Made by a program: the position numbers and the translations under genes
The notes under the pieces: model-generated
Database searches by the model: none
The model's input: the letters and a program-made list of their open reading frames with translations, nothing else
Told to the model about the DNA's origin: nothing
Shown: positions 44,189 through 56,500 of the stretch, in pieces
Position numbering within the stretch: position 1 is the first letter of the stretch
Layout of the letters: every line of letters starts with the position of its first letter
From: Asparagopsis taxiformis
Lineage: Eukaryota > Rhodophyta > Florideophyceae > Bonnemaisoniales > Bonnemaisoniaceae
DNA length: 64,000 nt
NCBI GenBank assembly: GCA_030407315.1
Contig: JALQPE010000619.1
Location: forward strand, 1-64,000
Direction: 5' to 3'

Positions 44189-44300
44189 CGCTCAGTTCCT
44201 GTTGTTCCTCAGCTTCCTGATCGGCATGCTCATATTGCACAGTGGCTTCATCGAGTTGCGCAGCCTCTATGAGGACGTCCTCAACTGTACAGTTGCCCCT

Positions 44301-44627
44301 TCACCGTCCCGTGCGATACTTTTCGCCAAATAAATCAGTCTTCGTTAGCAAACCCTCCACTGCCTTAGCTTGTAGAGACAATTCTTCGTTTACATGCAAT
44401 CCAGCGGCACCACTGGCCAGAGCACATATGAAGTCATTCGTTGACGTATCTCCATCAACTGTGATTGAATTGAAAGACGTTTCTACGGCTCTATTCAGCA
44501 TACGTTGCCACAACGTCAGTTCAACATCAGCATCACAGGTGACAACGGCGAGCATCATTGCCATGTTGAGATGAATCATTCCGAATCCCTTACACATACC
44601 ACCGACAGTAATCTTTTTGCCATTCAC
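44301..44627 (-). pseudogene. argJ: ArgJ (glutamate N-acetyltransferase) fragment
   Basis: The 108-codon frame matches the central ArgJ segment: [10 protein letters not shown], then N-M-A-x-M-L-A, then [15 protein letters not shown]. ArgJ is an Ntn-type enzyme of arginine biosynthesis that self-cleaves before a Thr in the A-T-M-L motif (family knowledge). Here the Thr position is Met, so the fragment could not mature. Both N-terminal and C-terminal parts are absent nearby. It is a captured or decayed fragment, not a working gene. Confidence 0.75.
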
Positions 44628-44876
44628 GACATGCTCCTATGCCACTTCTTTCAAATTCCTCTGCGGGGAATGATCTGCAGTAGTTGCAGGACTTCGGGTG
44701 ACGGTAACAGACAATAAACTTGTGCGGCAGGACGGGTTTTCTGGACAAGCTGTCGGAACTGTAATTACTCTGTTTTCTTACAGCAAAGTCATCGTTAAGG
44801 CGGGTTTGGTTTCTCAGGACAACCTGTCGGAACTGCTGTTCAGTTTTCTTACAGCAAAGACAGTTTAGCCAGATTG

Positions 44877-44964
44877 CTTACAGCAAAGTCATCTTAACGA
44901 TGACTTTGCTGTAAGGAAACAAAACATTACAGCAAAGTCATCGTAACGATGACTTTGCTGTAAG
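44877..44964. repeat. paired hairpins of the TTACAGCAAAGTCATCG family
   Basis: Two adjacent palindromes (44877-44915 and 44927-44964) with arms CTTACAGCAAAGTCATC and complement. The same hairpin recurs through 46.6-49.6 kb. A single half-site is at about 44785. Confidence 0.9.
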
Positions 44965-45064
44965 AAACCATGGTAAACCAACTTCTCTGTAAGCATCTGA
45001 GGGGGACTGATGTTTCTCACTCGGGAAGAAGAAGGAGACGATTTCGGACCCCGCGAAAAAGGCT

Positions 45065-45770
45065 GCAAAGTGGTCTGGAAGGGTTGGGGTGGTTCTAGGG
45101 AGTACTAAAACGTGTTTTAATTGTACTAGGAGCTTCTGACTTGCGTGGAAGGGCTGGTAGAATTCATCAATTTTTGGCCATCAGATTCTCACAACTGAAG
45201 ATGTGATGGCCAAAATTGAACTTTGTCCGAATGATGTGGAAGTGGTCTGTAAGGGTTGGAGTGGCTCTAGGGAGTACGGAAAAGTGTTCTATGCGTTCGT
45301 AAAGCTGCTGGATTATGCGTTAGGGCTGACAGAATGCATCGATTTCTGACCATCAGACTCTCACAACTGGAGATATGATGGCCAAAATTGAACTTTGTGG
45401 GAACGATGTGGAATTGGTCTGGAAGGGATGGAGCGGCTCTGGGGAGTGCGGAAAAGTGTTCTATGCGTTCGCAATGCTTCCGGCTTGCGCGTTAGGGCTG
45501 ACAGAATGCATCGATTTTTGGCAACCAGATTCCCACAACTGGAGATGTGATGCCAAAATTGAACTTTTTCGGAACGATGTGGAAGTGATCTAGAAGGGAT
45601 GGAGTGGCTCTAGGGAGCACTGAGACATGGTCTAATTGTACTCAAAGCTTCTGGCTTGCGTGGTAGGGATGCCAGAATGTATCAATTTTTGGTCACCAGA
45701 TTCTCACAACTGGAGATGTGATGGCCAAAATTGAAATTTGTCGGAACGATGTGCAAGTGGTCTGGATGCC
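45065..45770. repeat. tandem array, period about 172 bp
   Basis: The landmark GATGTGGAA... recurs at 45233, 45405, 45576 and 45748 (steps 172, 171, 172). Each unit holds GGCTCTRGGGAGTAC and ATGGCCAAAATTGAAC. A further unit lies at 48322-48500, directly abutting the CACTA right end. Confidence 0.9.
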
Positions 45771-46612
45771 TTCAAGTAGCCTGGAAGCGTACTCTGGGAA
45801 AGCTTTCGGACCTTGAAGAGGCTCAACTGCACAATTCTGATATTGAAATGAAACATTCGTATAGTCCATTTTTTCTTGGACTGCTGGAGTCGATTGCCGT
45901 AGCCTATAGAGGAGCAATGTAGTTATGTACTGGAGCTAGAATCATTCCTCAACAACCCATCTCTCAAGTCTCTACTCCTCCTTTATCATCCCAATCTCCC
46001 TTCCTGTGACACACCGTGCCTCTGGTGTCACTTCACACGCCCCTCTTGTGAATTAAATACCTGTCTTCCACTGCCATAGTCTACTCATACCACTGCCTTC
46101 ATTTCACTCCATGCCTACCCTCTTATCCTAGCCTAACCTGCTTCATAATCATCGATGTAAAGTGAATATCTAGATTCCAACCTACTTGAAAGTAGGGTGT
46201 ATTATAACGGTAAACGGACAGTTTTGTATAGTCAATGTGCTACACAGTACCAGGAGTAGATTTTGCGCATCGATAATCTATGCTTGATATTGGAGAGAAC
46301 AGCCTCTTGTAGCCTCGGAAAATGTGCAGGCAGTACCTTTCCAGAGGTCCTAGAGGTGTTCACACCAACTCTAGTCCATTTCAACGAGTTTGAATTTCGA
46401 CCGCCAGAATCTCTGTCATGAAAAAATCGTGGTTGAAATTTTGCGTGCTCCTCCCGCAATACTGAACTTTTTAGTTACCTCAGACCGGGTGAACAAGACA
46501 CAGATTGCTCTTGAAAGCCGCCCGAAGCCGTCGAAACCATCCTTCCACAATGTTCCCGACTTCACAATTCCTATCTCACCCTTCCCAAGGTGAGGGAGGG
46601 ACAAAGCTCCCA
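45771..46612. repeat. unit A of a triplicated intergenic segment
   Basis: Non-coding segment related to 47077-47760 and 48019-49148. Shared landmarks are a TCTGGTGTCACT block, CTACCACTGCCATAGTCTAC and a terminal CTCACCCTTCCCAAGGTGAG block. Each unit is separated from the next by a hairpin block. Confidence 0.7.
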
Positions 46613-47076
46613 GCCGCTTACAGCTTAGGCAATTCACTAGGGATGCTTACAGCAAAGTCATCGTTACGATGACTTTGCTGTAAGAAAAGAAAACATTACA
46701 GTGGGCGAAGGATTTTACCGGGTAAAAAATCGTGGCTACTGTAATGAAACGTTTACTTACAGCAAAGTCATCGTTACGATGACTTTGCTGTAAGAAAAGG
46801 AAACATTACAGTGGGCGAAGGATTTTACCGGGTAAAAAATCGTGGCTACTGTAATGAAACGTTTACTTACAGCAAAGTCATCGTTACGATGACTTTGCTG
46901 TAAGAAAAGGAAACATTACAGTGGGCGAAGAATTTTTACCGGGTAAAAAATCACCAAGAATTTTTTTACCGGGTAAAAAATCGTGCCGGCTGTAATGTTT
47001 CCTTTCTTACAGCAAAGTCATCGTAACGATGACTTTGCTGTAAGCATCCCTGGTAAACTGCCTCAGCTGTAAGCGG
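46613..47076. repeat. foldback hairpin block 1
   Basis: Outer inverted ends CCGCTTACAGCT...AGCTGTAAGCGG enclose four GCAAAGTCATCG hairpins. These are separated by units with TTTTACCGGGTAAAAAATCG, itself a palindrome, in a repeating pattern of about 107 bp. MITE-like or foldback element. Confidence 0.85.
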
Positions 47077-47760
47077 TCTGGCCTCACCCTCTCTCTCATG
47101 TCTCTTGTCCTCCTTCATCCCAGCCTATCCCAACCTTCCTTCCTGTGTCGACTCTGGTGTCACTCCAGCCGACCCTTCGGTGAGTGCAATCCTTGTCTAC
47201 CACCGCCATTATCTACTCATACTACCCCCTTCATGTTGCTGCATACCTACCCTCCCATCCTTCCTGATTTTCCTACAATCCTAGGCTAGCCTACTTACCA
47301 ACTATGTTGGTATTGAAGGCAGCTAGATTCCTAGTAACTCAAATCTATAGTCTGCTAAAAAGGGCGATTTGGTGTGGTCACTGTGCCACACGGCACCAGG
47401 AATAGAATCTGGCCACGGATACTCTATGCTTGATCTCAGAGAGAACAGCTGCGCCAATGCTCCGAAAACGTGCTGTCAGTACCTCTCCAGACGTCGTGGA
47501 GGTGCTCATGCCAGCTCTAGTTCATTTTAGGGAGGTTGAGTTTCGACAATCAGAATTTCACTCTTGAGGAAATTGTGTTTGAAATTTTGTGCACTCCTCC
47601 CGCCGTACCAGGCAGGGCACCCAGCCCAGACTGGGTTAGCACGACGCAGAGTGCTAACCAACACCGCTAACAGCCGTCCAAACCATCCCTCTGCCATGTT
47701 TTACGGCTTCACAATTCCTTGCTCACCCTTCCCAAGGTGAGGGAGGGACCAAGCTCCCAG
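47077..47760. repeat. unit A' of the triplicated segment
   Basis: Second diverged copy of the 45771-46612 segment; no gene. Confidence 0.65.
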
Positions 47761-48018
47761 CCGCTTACAGCTGAGGCAGTTTACCAGGGATTCTTACAGC
47801 ATAGTCATCGTTACGATGACTTTGCTGTAAGAAAACAATTCATTACAGTAGCCATGATTTGTTTACCCGGTAAAAAAATTCTTGGCCACTGTAATGAATT
47901 TTTTTCTTACAGTGGCAAAAAAATCATGGATACTGTAATGAATTGTTTTCTTACAGCAAAGTCATCGTAACGATGACTTTGCTGTAAACATCCCTGGTAA
48001 ACTGCTCCGTCTGTAAGC
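47761..48018. repeat. foldback hairpin block 2
   Basis: Shorter version of block 1: ends CCGCTTACAGCTGAGGCAG and matching reverse, two GCAAAGTCATCG hairpins and ACCCGGTAAAAAAATTC spacers. Confidence 0.85.
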
Positions 48019-49148
48019 TGTTGGTCTCAACCCTCGATCTCATGTCTGTTGTCCTCCTTCATCATCTCCACCTCCCTTCCTGCTAAGCATCACTTCTCTA
48101 GTGTCACTCTACCAGTCCATTTCGTGCATGAAATACTTTTCTACCACTGCCATAGTCTACACATACTATTGCCTCTATACTTCTGCATGCCTACGCTTCC
48201 ATCTTTCTCTCCCGTGCTAGGCTTAGAGAATATCCTACTTCCTGGAGATCATTGTACAGTGAGGCAGTAAAAATCACTGTCTCACCGTACTGTCTGAGGC
48301 CCCCTTTTCAACACCGTAGTGTATAAGGGCTGGAGTGGCTCTGGGGAGTACAGAAAGGTGTTTTATCTGTCCGTAAAGCTTCTGGCTTGCGCATTAGGGC
48401 TGGCAGAATGCATCGATTTTTGGTCATCAGATTCTCACAACTGCAGATGTGATGAATTTCGGCCATGGCCAAAATTCAACTTTGTCGGAACGACGTAGAT
48501 TTGGACTGGATGCCTCCAAATGCATGCACTTGAAAGTGCACTTAGTCCAAAAAATTGTCCAGAGTACGCTCCCAGGCGATGGCCTGGAAGTGTACTCTGG
48601 ACAAGTTTTTGGACCTGGAAGAGGTTGAATTGCACAATGCTTGTGTTGAAATGAAACATTTATATGGCCCATTCTTCACTTGGACAGCTGAAATCCTATA
48701 TACTCGAGAGTAAAGTATATAAAAACTGGAAACAGACGGTTTTGTATAGTCAATGTGCCACACGGCACCAAGAGTAGATTTTGCCCTCCGATAATCTATG
48801 GTTGATTTCAGAGAGGATAACCGCGTGCAGTCACAGGACATGTGTTACCAGATCCTTCCCAGAGGTCCTGGAGGTGTTCACACCAACTCCAGCCCACTTT
48901 AACGAGTTTGAATTTCGAAAGTCAGAATCTCTGTCGTGAGAAAATTGAACCATTTCCGACCACGTGGTAGAAATTTCGTACACTCCTCCAACCATACTAG
49001 ACACAACACCCAGCTCAAACCGGGTGTAAACAACACAATGTGTTACCTAATGCCGCCTACAGCCGTCCATACCATTCCTATACCCTGTTTCCTGACTTCA
49101 TAATTCCTTCCTCACCCTTCCCTAGGTCGGAAAAGGACGGAAGTCCCT
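48019..49148. repeat. unit A'' of the triplicated segment, interrupted by the CACTA right end
   Basis: Third copy. It is broken at 48258-48321 by the CACTA-like terminus and by a 172-bp-type unit to about 48500. No gene. Confidence 0.6.
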
Positions 49149-49615
49149 GCCGCTTACAGCGGAAGCAATTTACCAGGGATGCTTACAGCAAAGTCATCGT
49201 TACGATGACTTTGCTGTAAGAAAATAAATCATTACAGCAGCCATGATTTTTTACCCGGTAAAAAAATTCTTGGCCACTGTAATTGAAACGCTTTCTTACA
49301 GCAAAGTCATCGTAACGATGACTTTGCTGTAAGAAAAAAATCATTACAGCAGCCACGATTTTTCACCCGGTAAAAATTCTTGCTGATTTTTTACCCGGTA
49401 AAATTTTTTGGCCACTGCAATGGAAACGTTTCCTTACAGCAAAGTCATCGTTACGATGACTTTCCTGTAAGAAAATAAATCATTACAGCTGCCATGATTT
49501 TTTTACCCGGTAAAAAAATTCTTGGCCACTGTAATTGAAATGCTTTCTTACAGCAAAGTCATCGTAACGATGACTTTGCTGTAAGAATCCCCGGTAAACG
49601 GCTTCCGCTGTAAGG
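49149..49615. repeat. foldback hairpin block 3 with extended inverted flanks
   Basis: Four GCAAAGTCATCG hairpins plus spacers. The inverted homology extends beyond the block into the CTCACCCTTCCCTAGG / CCTAGGGAAGGGTGAG flanks (about 49110 and 49650), making a large foldback. Confidence 0.85.
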
Positions 49616-50569
49616 GGCTGAGAGTTCCGTCCCCCTCCCACCTAGGGAAGGGTGAGCAAAGAATTGGGAAGTCAGGAACATGGCTCAGCAAAACGTTTGT
49701 ACGGCTGTGAGTGGCTTCCAGGAGCATTCTGTGTCATGTGTTATCTCAGCAACGTCTCTTATAGTCGAACCTCACGGGTTGTCAAGGTCTAAAACTAGTC
49801 CCCCCCTACGGTCTAGCTAGTGAAATCATGTAAAGTTGTAGACTAATACAAAAAAGTAGCAATCAATAGGCTTAGTAGCACTAAACTATGACATGAAGGT
49901 CAGATGATAGATGAAAATAGAAAGATGGGCTAAGCGAATAATGTTGAGATGAGAAAGACAGAACTTCATAGCAGGGAACAATAGCATAGGTTTTAATACT
50001 TCTCGTATGCTTCTATTGCTCCTGTCATACTTTTAATATTCGACGGTGTGGATGTGGTCCGTGAGGACGTCCTTCTCCGTCTTCAAGTAGATGTGGCCGC
50101 GCGTGGGCAGACCATAGACTAAATTCTGCTCCCACAGGAAGATCTCCTCACCTGAAGCCGACCCCGTAATGGTAAAGGTCACCGCGATCAACTAAGACGG
50201 AATAGGGTGGCACATAAAGTGGTTAACGGGAACCTCCACATGTCGGCGTCCGTATGGACCAGGCATACATGACTATAAGGTGCAGCTACTATAAAGAACC
50301 CATCGGCTCCGCTCGACATCATGAAACATAGGATGGGGATTGGTAGGTCCGACGCTCAAAAACTTGGGCATACTCAGAAGTCCGTGTGCCCGTCCTGGTC
50401 CGCAGCCCCCATCTGTTTTTAGAAGCAGCCGTAATCCTGTCCTTCGGGAAAAAGACAGGATTTCCTACCCTCCATTCCCCAACTTAAGAAATCCGCACCA
50501 AACACCAAGGCAAGCTCTGCCCACACCAACTTGTTCCTGTACATATCCAAATTCCCCCGCCTCCAGCTT
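49616..50569. other. intergenic DNA; one weak minus-strand open stretch
   Basis: No recognised gene. A 53-codon open stretch on the minus strand (50033-50191) looks protein-like in composition but has no family match. The region near 50400-50569 is C-rich and abuts the second copy of the large element. Confidence 0.4.
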
Positions 50570-50620
50570 CGTCTGTGTTCTCGGAAATGGACGCGGACGT
50601 CCACAACCTCTAGTACACCT
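50570..50620 (+). repeat. left terminal inverted repeat, copy 2
   Basis: CGTCTGTGTTCTCGGAAATG, with one noticed difference from copy 1 in the first 40 bp (GGACGCGG versus GGACGCAG). Confidence 0.8.
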
Positions 50621-50879
50621 AGTATTACTAGGCGGACGTCCATGTTCTCCAGTATTTTTGGATGTCCGCCTAGAACCGGACGTCCATGCGGTCTAGTACG
50701 TCTAGTATTACTAGGGCGACATTCATTGTTTCTAGTACCACGGATGTCCCCCTCGGGATGGACTTCCGCCATGTCTATGTCCACCTAGGACGGGCGCCGG
50801 TTCAGAAATTCAAAAATTTCGACCCCAGAAATTTCTGCCGCCGTGCTCGACATGGATGTCCGCATCCATCACGGCGACC

Positions 50880-52190
50880 ACTCTATTTTTCCTTGTCGGT
50901 CGACTCCAATTTCGTCTTTAATTTTTTCATCCTCTCGCTCACACCCCCTTCCTGTTGGTGCTCACCTCCCCCGTACTGTACCTCAAACACCCCCAATACC
51001 ACTCTAGCACGCATTTTCAGCTATACCTATCCCCGCTTCCACGGTGCACACCTCCATTCCATACCTACTTTTCTGCTCTACCGTACAGATTTCGTATAAC
51101 CAGTCCTCATACTACCTCAGAATAGGGCAAAACACCCCCTATCTCCTCGACCATGCTCTCCCCCATCACCTTTGAAACGTATTGTTCTTCAGTACCCTCT
51201 CTCCTCTACCCTCAACCCCTCTCCTTCGCCCTCTACACAAACTTCCCCTGCAGCTTACTCTTCCAAAACCTCTCACTCCCCATCCCGTACCCGACCTGCT
51301 CCACCCCTCCCTCCCTCAGCTGCTCCATGCCCCCACGCCATCCGCATCTTCGATACCGTATACACCACCACCACCGGCCCACGCTCCCGCACTGCGGGGT
51401 GGCTCCCCCGCCGTATCCCCAGAAACCTCCCCGCTCTGAAACACATATCAACCCCCCACTTCGCACCCTTCCTCCCACTCCCCTCCCTCCCCAAATACAA
51501 TAAACCCCTTCTTCTCCATCACATCCCCACTCACCACAGCCAGAACAGACGCCACCCCCTCCCCTTCTTTCTCCTCACTTTCCTAAAAACCCCTCCTCTC
51601 GGCGCCTTCAACCGCACCCTCCTACGGTCCCACCTAAACACCTCCTCCGCCCTCACTACCCCAACACCCCGCAGCGTCTCCCCAATCCCCATAATATGCT
51701 TGTCGGCACTCCTCTCCGAATCACAATCCATTCTAAACCCGCACTCCGTACATTTCCACCTCCCCCTGTACCATCCCAAGATTCCATCCCCCCACAGAAC
51801 ACATCCTCATACCACAGAAGAATTTTCTTCCTCTCATACCTCATCCTTAAAACCTCCATCAGCTCCATGTAAATTTCGATGAAAATATTTTCTCTACTAT
51901 GCAATCTCAAACATGTATGAGCCTATGCCTTTCCGCTTTGTCAACCCTGAATATTGGTACTCATGTATTCATAAAATAGGGCCACCCACATCCCTATCCC
52001 GTTCTGCAAGCTTTACAAACCACTAGACGCATACTCCACAACTATACAACAAACACTACTCGCTATTTCAGACGACGCGGTACACAAGTAGCGTAGTGTC
52101 AACCTTCCGTGACGCCTTCCCTGATGCGTACAAGTGGGAAACAAGTCTAGACGTATATCAGAAGTGAGTGCGGGAATTTTCGGCACAGGA
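50880..52190 (-). other. C-rich subterminal region, copy 2
   Basis: Collinear with 19320-20640. The minus-strand zinc-ribbon-like frame (W-K-C-T-E-C-G-F) is present but also interrupted. It differs by two codons in the core and by an insertion of about 20 bp near 51388. Confidence 0.3.
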
Positions 52191-52194
52191 GATG

Positions 52195-52292
52195 CTGGGC
52201 CACCAAATTGATTTTTCGGAAATTTTAGAATTTCTGGGCTGGCCAGCAATGCAATCGAGCTGGACATCCACCGGACGTCCATTTCAGGTTGG
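52195..52292 (+). repeat. headless palindrome-pair repeat (tail only), copy 2
   Basis: Carries the AATTTTAGAATTTCTGGGC and GGACGTCC tail but neither palindrome. Confidence 0.8.
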
Positions 52293-52530
52293 TCGCGAGA
52301 GGGTGGGGCGGGACCATGATGAAACAAGGACCAAGACCTTTCCCTGACGTGTTGAGCCTGAAATCGACCCTTCGTGAGACGCGATTTTGGCTTACAGTTG
52401 GTGCTATAGAAGCCAGTGATAGCCCCGATCGGGGCGGCAGCCGGTTCCGGCTTACAGTTGGTGCTTACAGACGCCAGTGATAGCCCCCGATCGGGGCCGG
52501 CGGTCGGTTCCTGGGGCCGTTGTGGCCAAA

Positions 52531-52742
52531 TTAGACACCCTGATTTGAATTAAAATTTGGGCTATTCTCAAAAACATGCACATGTGAACATGTTTTTGAG
52601 ATGGGGGTGTGCCGTACGGCACAATCGACCGCCCAAATCGTTGATTTTTGCAAGATTTTTTGTGCCCGAAATTTTAGAATTTCTGGGCTGGCCAGCAGTG
52701 CATCTGAGCTGGACATCCACCGGACGTCCATTTCAGGTTGGT
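52531..52742 (+). repeat. palindrome-pair repeat R, extra unit in copy 2
   Basis: Palindromes at 52567-52600 and 52609-52622. This unit has no equivalent in copy 1 and accounts for the roughly 500-bp length difference. Confidence 0.9.
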
Positions 52743-53029
52743 CGTGTGCTGCCTACATCCACGCATTGCAGAAACTAAGCCAGCGGGTTCACTACTAATA
52801 CAAAGTACACGGAATATGAGTAACGTGATAGGTGAGTAGTGTTTGTGTTGAGGGAGTAAGGCGGGACCATGATGAAACAGGGAAAAAGATGTCACCCAAG
52901 CATAACTTAGGCTTCAAGCCTGGAATCGAACCTTCGTAAGACGCGATTTTGGCTTACAGTTAGTGCTTACAGAAGCCAGTGATGGCCCCGCTCGGGGCGG
53001 CGGCCGGTTCCTGGGGCCGTTGTGGCCAA

Positions 53030-53244
53030 ATTAGACACCCTGATTTGAATTAAAATTTGGGCTATTCTCAAAAACATGCACATGTGAACATGTTTTTGAG
53101 ATGGGGGTGTGCCGTACGGCACAATCGACCGCCCAAATCGATGTTTTTTGCAATATTTTTTTCTGCCCTGAATTGTAGAGTTTCTGGGCTGGCCAGCAAT
53201 GCATCTGAGCTGGACATCCACCGGACGTCCATTTCAGGTTGATC
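53030..53244 (+). repeat. palindrome-pair repeat R, downstream of gene A (copy 2)
   Basis: Palindromes at 53067-53100 and 53109-53122. Confidence 0.9.
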
Positions 53245-53515
53245 GTGTATCGTGCACGTCCACCCATTACCGGAAGCAAGTAGGCGATGAAGCACGTACA
53301 AACCCAATTGTTCTGCTATTTCTACCATAGACCATCGAGTCTAGAGATGTGAGGGAATCGTCCTGGAAATCATGCTCCAACCCACGAGGGAATGGACAAT
53401 CTAGTTTGAAAGCATGGAACGGAAGTACATTATACTAGGTTCATAGATTGGAAGTGATAAAGGAGATGATTATATTCTCGATAATTGTTTACCAAAGTAG
53501 TAGTTGTTAAGCTAT

Positions 53516-56500
53516 CTAGCCGTCGGAAAATTGTTCTTCCTCTTCGTCCTCACTATATTCAGGATCTCCCGGCAGAATAGGCGTTATCGGCAACTGTGGA
53601 GTTGAATAGCTCAAGATGAATTTTTGACCCGGTGTGAGGGTTCTCTTCTTGGGAGCTTCTGTCGTCTTCATCCGCATGATTCCGAGTTGCCCTGTCTTCG
53701 GCCTACGATCTTTCTTGACCGGGATGGGAACAACTGTCTTGTGGCGAACATTGACAGGTGCCGGTTGACTTTGCCTGGCAGACCGGCGCGGAGCATTGGC
53801 GATTACTTCTTCTTCGAATCCCAACCGCCTGATGAAACCAAACGAAACATTGTCGGGAATCGGATACGACGCATTCCTGAAATACGTGTGATACCTCGTT
53901 GTCGTGTGTGACACAACTCTGTCGACATGCCCTGCCCCGGCATGTTGTACATGGCCGTGACCGATGAAGACTGAACGTGGCGGAACGATTACCTTCTTCA
54001 GCTTCATCGTCTTGGCGTACATATCTAATTCCAGCGCTTTGGAAAAGACGTACTTGTGGGACCCTGGACACACCCAGATAGGGAATGGGTCATCTCCGTT
54101 GGCAATAACAAAGTAACCCGGAAGTTGATCTTTGCGGTCGCGAGGAGGAACAGGGAAATCATTGTGTGGGACCTGCCGAGGACACCCCTTTCCCGTTATC
54201 AAAAACCGTCCCCCAGATGCCGGCATGACAAGTTTTTCTCCCGGTAAACCGCACTCCTCCAGCCCTATCAGCCGGACAAGGATTCCCAACCACACATCCA
54301 GCAGGGCTCGCCGCGTCACAAACTTGAACCGGTCGATATGCGTCTCATCGTTCTCGGCATAGTCAACCAGGCAGTGGCGCGTAGACGTGAAGCGAGCCCT
54401 CCCCTCATTCCGGTTCTTCTCATCTGTTTCATCGTCCCCAGTATTGACAATGGGACTCCACAGCTGCCGGTTCCCAGGGTCCTTGTGCACCTCCTCCCCC
54501 TCCCACGTTCCCAAAAAGTACCGAAACAATTCCTGGTTAGGAATTTCTTCCATGAGACCCAAGTCAAATGGGAACTTGTCCGACGCATCGAGGTAGCTTA
54601 CATCCGCGAAATTGTGCATCACCGTATACCCTCGCTCGTTGATTTCCGTTCGGCAATTGTGGAAGTACGCCATACCAGTGCCGGCCTCATACGAATCCTT
54701 CCAGCTTGTAGACATTCGCGCAACCTGGGCGAAGTCCAGCCTCGAGGGTAGAAACGTCGATGTAGGCTCACACATCGCCTTGGCAGCCATCTTCCACGCT
54801 GCGAAAAACATCGGATAGATGGTGTCGATCTCGAAAACAAGATGACGAGCCCGATGTTGTTCCGGAATATGCAGCCCCTCAAACACAGGGTCCATCGCCA
54901 CTTGTTTCAAATACCTCACCTCTCTGCCCTCCTCATCGATTTCCACACTCTCCAATAACAACCTGAGCTCAATCGGGGGCAGACAGCCAACCCTCACCGA
55001 TGCGATGACGTCCGCGGGACGCTGCGCCAGATGATGCCCTTCAGCTCGGTCTTTGACTTCGAAATCGTCGGGAAGAGATGGCATCCGGTCGTCGAACAGG
55101 AGGTCGTGTTCAGAAGGAGAGTCACGAACGATGTAACCGTCTTCATCGACTTCCACTCCTTCCGGAACAGTGAATGTAATTGTCACTTCGCGGACCCCCT
55201 TGCTTTCGACTTGGCCCACGTCTGCACCCTGTTTGTCTTCCTCGTCCGAAGCGGTATGGACAGATTCTTGGTTGGAGGGAGTCGCACCAGCACGTTGGTT
55301 ATCTTGGGGGACAATCTCAACGGCAGAATCGGGGGAACGGGCGGAGTCTTCGTCAACCTCATCACCGGAAGCAGTGGCTTGTTGTTGATCGGTGGGTTTA
55401 TCAACAACGGCCTGCTCTTCTTCCCCGGCGGATTGTTGTACCACAACCGGCTCTTCTTCCTCGAGGCGTGTGCTCCCCGTCGAGCGAAGTCGCTGTGAAC
55501 GGCGGCGGATGCCATGCGAAGCAGGCTCATGTTCGACATTCCGCTGCTTCTTGTGAGTGAGTCTCACATTGGCAGCAGAAGGGCGGCGTTTGCGTCGAGC
55601 CTTAGTCTTCTTCTTCAATGTCGGATTGAAAAACTCTTTCAAGTTCGTTTCCAAATCCTGTAAACGCGTGGTTCTCCGTCGCATTCGAACCTCACTGCTC
55701 CGGTCGTCCCCTCTATACATTGCAATGGCATTGGTGAGATGCCATTGCAACTCCTTCGGCTGCTTAACCGACCCAATTGCCATCTCTGTGCTCAGAAATG
55801 ACTTGCGCATAATACTCTTTGGGCGCCCATACGCAGCGTACAGAGAATTTGCTATTGCAGTCACGCGACGGACGTATGTATAGAAGTCGTTCACGTCAAA
55901 GCGTCCATCCGGACGTCCACCATGAGCAGGGTTCAAGTACTCCGAAAGACCACGCAAGACGAAGACAAAGTTTTCTTCCAGCAACTCGCGCACTATCTTG
56001 TGGTCCAGGTGCGTTATCCCAATCTCGTTGCGGCGCTCGGAATTGTTCAGCTCACGCAACACTTCGTCGAGAACAGGATGCTTCAGCGTTGCTATAGCCA
56101 AACGCGTCCACCGCCGGGCCGTGTTCGTTGAATTCATCATCCCCATGAACTGCGCCTCGAACAATGTTCGGATGACATCAGACTCACGCAAGTCGCCAGC
56201 GTTTTCCACGTTATTTGCAACAGCAATCGTACGGATGAACTGCTGGATGGACGACAAGATTCGAACCAGGGAGCGCTCCGTCAGTTGCGTCCCAGTCGTA
56301 TGGTTCGACTCTGCACTCTTGTGGATGATCTCATGAGGCTGAAGATCACTGTCGTCCTTGCGGCGAAGGTAGTACACATCCAGAGGCTGAGTAACCCAGC
56401 GCAAGCGGTTTGCGTCCTGTGGCAGCTTGGTTCTGTGCATACGGGTGAGGCGCGTGAAGTCATCGGCAATGCTATGCATAGCATTGAGACGATGCAGTCC

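Larger units (their letters stand above)
39113..48321. mobile_element. CACTA-type termini enclosing a gene-fragment segment (non-autonomous?)
   Basis: The left end CACTACGGTGTTG (39113-39125) and right end CAACACCGTAGTG (48309-48321) are exact inverted repeats. Both are followed inside by clustered GACAGTA/TACTGTC subterminal motifs, the architecture of CACTA (En/Spm) elements. No transposase is visible inside. The content is fragments resembling host genes plus palindromic satellite. The flanking trinucleotides (TCT, TAT) do not match, so the two ends may not belong to one insertion. Confidence 0.55.

Noticed and set aside
46613..49615. Regularly spaced palindromic repeats resembling a CRISPR array
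   Set aside because: The repeats are full palindromes, the spacers are themselves repeated, there are no cas genes and the context is eukaryotic. They are foldback/MITE-like.
50033..50191. A small host gene on the minus strand
   Set aside because: Only 53 codons, no ATG and no recognisable domain; it could be a chance open stretch or a decayed exon.
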